Origin: Pseudomonadota bacterium
GTDB taxonomy: Bacteria; Pseudomonadota; Alphaproteobacteria; Sphingomonadales; Sphingomonadaceae
Assembly: GCA_023427285.1 (NCBI GenBank)
Contig: JAEZBH010000079.1
Span: 1 to 5,441 of the forward strand
Reading direction: 5' to 3'
DNA length: 5,441 nt
Within the stretch, counting starts at the first letter, position 1. Each line of letters opens with the position of its first letter. Under the pieces are notes generated by a model. It worked only from the letters and a program-made list of their open reading frames with translations, had not been told where the DNA came from and made no database searches. The translations under genes and the position numbers were made by a program. Positions 3,352 through 5,441 of this stretch are shown piece after piece.

Positions 3352-5441
3352 ATGCTGGCACTGAAATGGGCGCTGCGCGATCTGCGGGGCGGTTTGCGCG
3401 GCCTGCGGCTGCTGTTCGGCTGCTTGCTGGTGGGCGTGTTCGCCATTGCCGGTGTAGGCAGCCTGTCCGAGGCCATCATCACGGGGCTGCAACAGCAGGG
3501 GCAATCCATCCTCGGCGGCGATCTGGAAATCGAGCTGTCCCAGATGGAGGCGACGCCTGAACAACAGGCGGCCTTCGCCCGGCTGGGGACGGTCTCCCGC
3601 CTTGCTGAAGTGCGGGCCATGGCGCGCACGCCAGATGGGCGCTCGCAACTGGTCGAGCTGCGGGCGGTGGATAGCGCTTATCCTCTCTATGGCCAGATCA
3701 CGCTCCTGCCGGGCGGGGCGAGCAATCTTTCCCAAGCCATTGGAAAACAAGACGGACTTTACGGGGCTGCGGTCTCTGCGGATCTGGCCGGGCGGCTGGG
3801 GTTGAGACCGGGCGATGCGCTGGAATTCGGCGATGGCCATTTCCGCGTCGGCGCTCTTCTTGACGAGGAGCCGGACCGGGCGGGGCGCGGTTTCATCTTC
3901 GGCTCCAGCGTGCTCATCAGCCGCGAGGCGCTGAAGGACACTGGTCTGGCCCAGCCCGGCAGCATTGTGGACTATGAGTACCGCATCCGCCTGCCCGAGG
4001 GCGCGAGCGTTGACGCCGCCAAGGCGGCGCTGACGGACCAGTTCCCCGATGCCCAGTGGCGGGTGCGCGACCATACGGACGGCGCGCCGCGTCTGCGCCG
4101 CACGGTTGAGCAGCTTAGCCAATTCCTGACGCTGGTGGGGCTGACGGCGCTGCTGGTGGCGGGCGTGGGCGTGGCCAACGGCGTTTCGGCCTATCTGGCC
4201 CGCAAGACCGGCACCATCGCCACGCTCAAAAGTCTGGGCGCGCCGTCTGCTCTCGTGTTTCAGGTGTATCTGCTGCAAATCGCGCTGGTGACGTTCGCGG
4301 CCATTGCTGCGGGTCTGGCGCTGGGCGCTCTGGTGCCGGGTATCGCCGGGCAGGTTCTGGCCGAACAGCTTCCGGTGCCGCCCGCTGGCGGCATCTTCCC
4401 CAAGGCGTTGCTGCTGGGCGCGGGCTATGGCCTGCTCACCGCTCTTATTTTTGCCCTGTGGCCGTTGGCGCAGGCCCGGCGCATTCCCGCCGCACGGCTG
4501 TTCCGCGCGGGTGTCGAGACCCTCGGGCGGCCCGATGCGGCAACGCTGGCGGTAATCCTTGTCGCCTGCCTTCTGCTGGCGGTGCTGGCGGTGTGGGGCG
4601 CGGCAGACCGGGGCCTCGCGGCCGGTTTCGTGGTGGCGGCTGTGGCCGTTCTGGCGTTGCTGCGCGGGGCAGGGCTTCTACTGGAGCGGCTTGCCGCCCG
4701 TGCGCCGCACTTCCACAATCCGGTTCTGCGCATGGCGGTGGCCAACCTGCACCGACCGGGCAACACGGCGGGGCAGGTGGTCATGGCCATGGGCCTTGGC
4801 CTGTCGCTGTTCGCGGCGATTGCGGTCATCGAGGCCAATTTGTCCAACCAGATACGCAACACCTTGCCCGAGAAGGCCCCGGCCTTCTTCTTCCTCGATA
4901 TCCAGTCCAGCGAGATCGAGGCGTTCAAGGACACGCTGCGCACCACCCAAGGCACAGGGGCGATCGAGACCGTGCCGAGCCTGCGCGGACCCATCGTCCG
5001 GGTGAAGGACGTGCCTGCCGATCAGGTGAAGGCGGCCCCCGATGTGGCGTGGGTGCTGCGGGGCGATCGCGGTCTCAGCTATGCCGAGGACGTGCCCGAA
5101 GGGAACATCGTGGTGGAGGGCAACTGGTGGACGCCCGACTACGCCGGGCCGCCGCTGGTCTCGCTCGATGAGGAGGTCGCGCGGGGCTTGGGGCTCAAGA
5201 TCGGCGATACCATCACCGTCTCGGTGCTGGGCGTGGAGCTGACCGCAACCCTTGCCAACATGCGCAAGGTGGACTGGGACAGCCTCGGCTTCAACTTCGC
5301 CATGCTGTTCAACCCGGCAGCCCTTGAGGGCGCGCCCCACACCTACATGGCAACCGTTGAGGCCACCAAAGCGGCGGAGCCCGTCGTTTACAAGCGCATC
5401 ACCGGGGCTTACCCGGCCGTGCTGGTGGTGCGGGTGTCGGA
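3352..5441 (+). CDS. ybbP: FtsX-family ABC permease, YbbP type (3' end missing)
   Basis: The frame is open from ATG 3352 to the window edge: 696 residues are visible, out of the roughly 800-850 usual for this family. A GGAG (3339-3342) inside the end of the ATPase gene sets the start at 9 nt spacing. Order of parts: TM1 at about 18-38; a first periplasmic MacB-like core domain at about 40-250; TM2 258-282, TM3 301-328 and TM4 352-372, forming an FtsX domain with the hallmark KTGTIATLKSLGA at 285-297; TM5 398-418 and TM6 423-443; TM7 473-493; then a second periplasmic domain from about 495 on. That domain carries RKVDWDSLGFNF (638-649), a motif I associate with YbbP-like permeases. The last three TMs (second FtsX domain) should lie beyond the window. 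One gene thus encodes the doubled, 10-TM form that works without a separate second permease. With the ATPase and the TesA-type esterase it likely forms a system moving or extracting hydrophobic molecules at the inner membrane. No frameshift is seen. Confidence 0.92.
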   Translation, partial: MLALKWALRDLRGGLRGLRLLFGCLLVGVFAIAGVGSLSEAIITGLQQQGQSILGGDLEIELSQMEATPEQQAAFARLGTVSRLAEVRAMARTPDGRSQLVELRAVDSAYPLYGQITLLPGGASNLSQAIGKQDGLYGAAVSADLAGRLGLRPGDALEFGDGHFRVGALLDEEPDRAGRGFIFGSSVLISREALKDTGLAQPGSIVDYEYRIRLPEGASVDAAKAALTDQFPDAQWRVRDHTDGAPRLRRTVEQLSQFLTLVGLTALLVAGVGVANGVSAYLARKTGTIATLKSLGAPSALVFQVYLLQIALVTFAAIAAGLALGALVPGIAGQVLAEQLPVPPAGGIFPKALLLGAGYGLLTALIFALWPLAQARRIPAARLFRAGVETLGRPDAATLAVILVACLLLAVLAVWGAADRGLAAGFVVAAVAVLALLRGAGLLLERLAARAPHFHNPVLRMAVANLHRPGNTAGQVVMAMGLGLSLFAAIAVIEANLSNQIRNTLPEKAPAFFFLDIQSSEIEAFKDTLRTTQGTGAIETVPSLRGPIVRVKDVPADQVKAAPDVAWVLRGDRGLSYAEDVPEGNIVVEGNWWTPDYAGPPLVSLDEEVARGLGLKIGDTITVSVLGVELTATLANMRKVDWDSLGFNFAMLFNPAALEGAPHTYMATVEATKAAEPVVYKRITGAYPAVLVVRVS

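Noticed and set aside
2602..4278. Long minus-strand open frame (558 codons) opposite the ABC ATPase and permease genes
   Set aside because: Its translation is rich in Arg, Gln, His, Ala and Pro with no recognisable domain. The plus strand encodes intact, motif-complete proteins. Long antisense frames are expected opposite GC-rich genes.
4425..5340. Overlapping minus-strand frames in the permease region
   Set aside because: Low-complexity Arg/Ala/Ser products opposite a continuous membrane-protein frame; no ribosome sites and no recognised motifs.

Overview
This is an ordinary-looking chromosomal window from a GC-rich Gram-negative bacterium. An alphaproteobacterium is most likely. That rests on GC-biased codon use, on a SnoaL/lumazine-binding-like exported protein of a kind I associate with that class, and on the style of the arylesterase/ABC/permease cluster. 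I cannot name the genus. No phage, transposase, integrase or CRISPR genes are visible.

Left part (1-975). The window opens in the 3' end of a retropepsin-like aspartyl protease gene (+). About 160 bp of leader follows, with a consensus TATAAT, a possible 20-codon leader peptide and two mutually exclusive hairpins. Then comes a small secreted NTF2-like (lumazine-binding) protein gene (+). It converges on a tRNA-Arg(UCU) gene (-), with a strong hairpin over the stop codon between them.

Middle part (976-1891). A 217-bp gene-free stretch lies upstream of the tRNA. It holds a TTGACA-type promoter candidate, a perfect 11-bp-period direct repeat and a probable intrinsic terminator for the next gene. 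That gene is thpR (-), an RNA 2',3'-cyclic phosphodiesterase. Its 117-bp upstream region contains two palindromes and a TTGACT box.

Right part (1892-5441). A secreted GDSL arylesterase/thioesterase of the TesA type (-) is transcribed divergently from an ABC ATPase (YbbA type, +). A large FtsX-family permease (YbbP type, +) follows the ATPase and runs off the right edge. Only 35 bp separate the esterase and ATPase start codons, and the ATPase and permease are 6 bp apart. This is the conserved tesA-ybbA-ybbP module. It suggests a periplasmic esterase working with a type VII (MacB/LolCDE-like) mechanotransducing ABC system on hydrophobic or esterified substrates at the inner membrane.

The coding content is known biology. 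The least explained parts are the leader at 279-402 and the repeat at 1097-1122.
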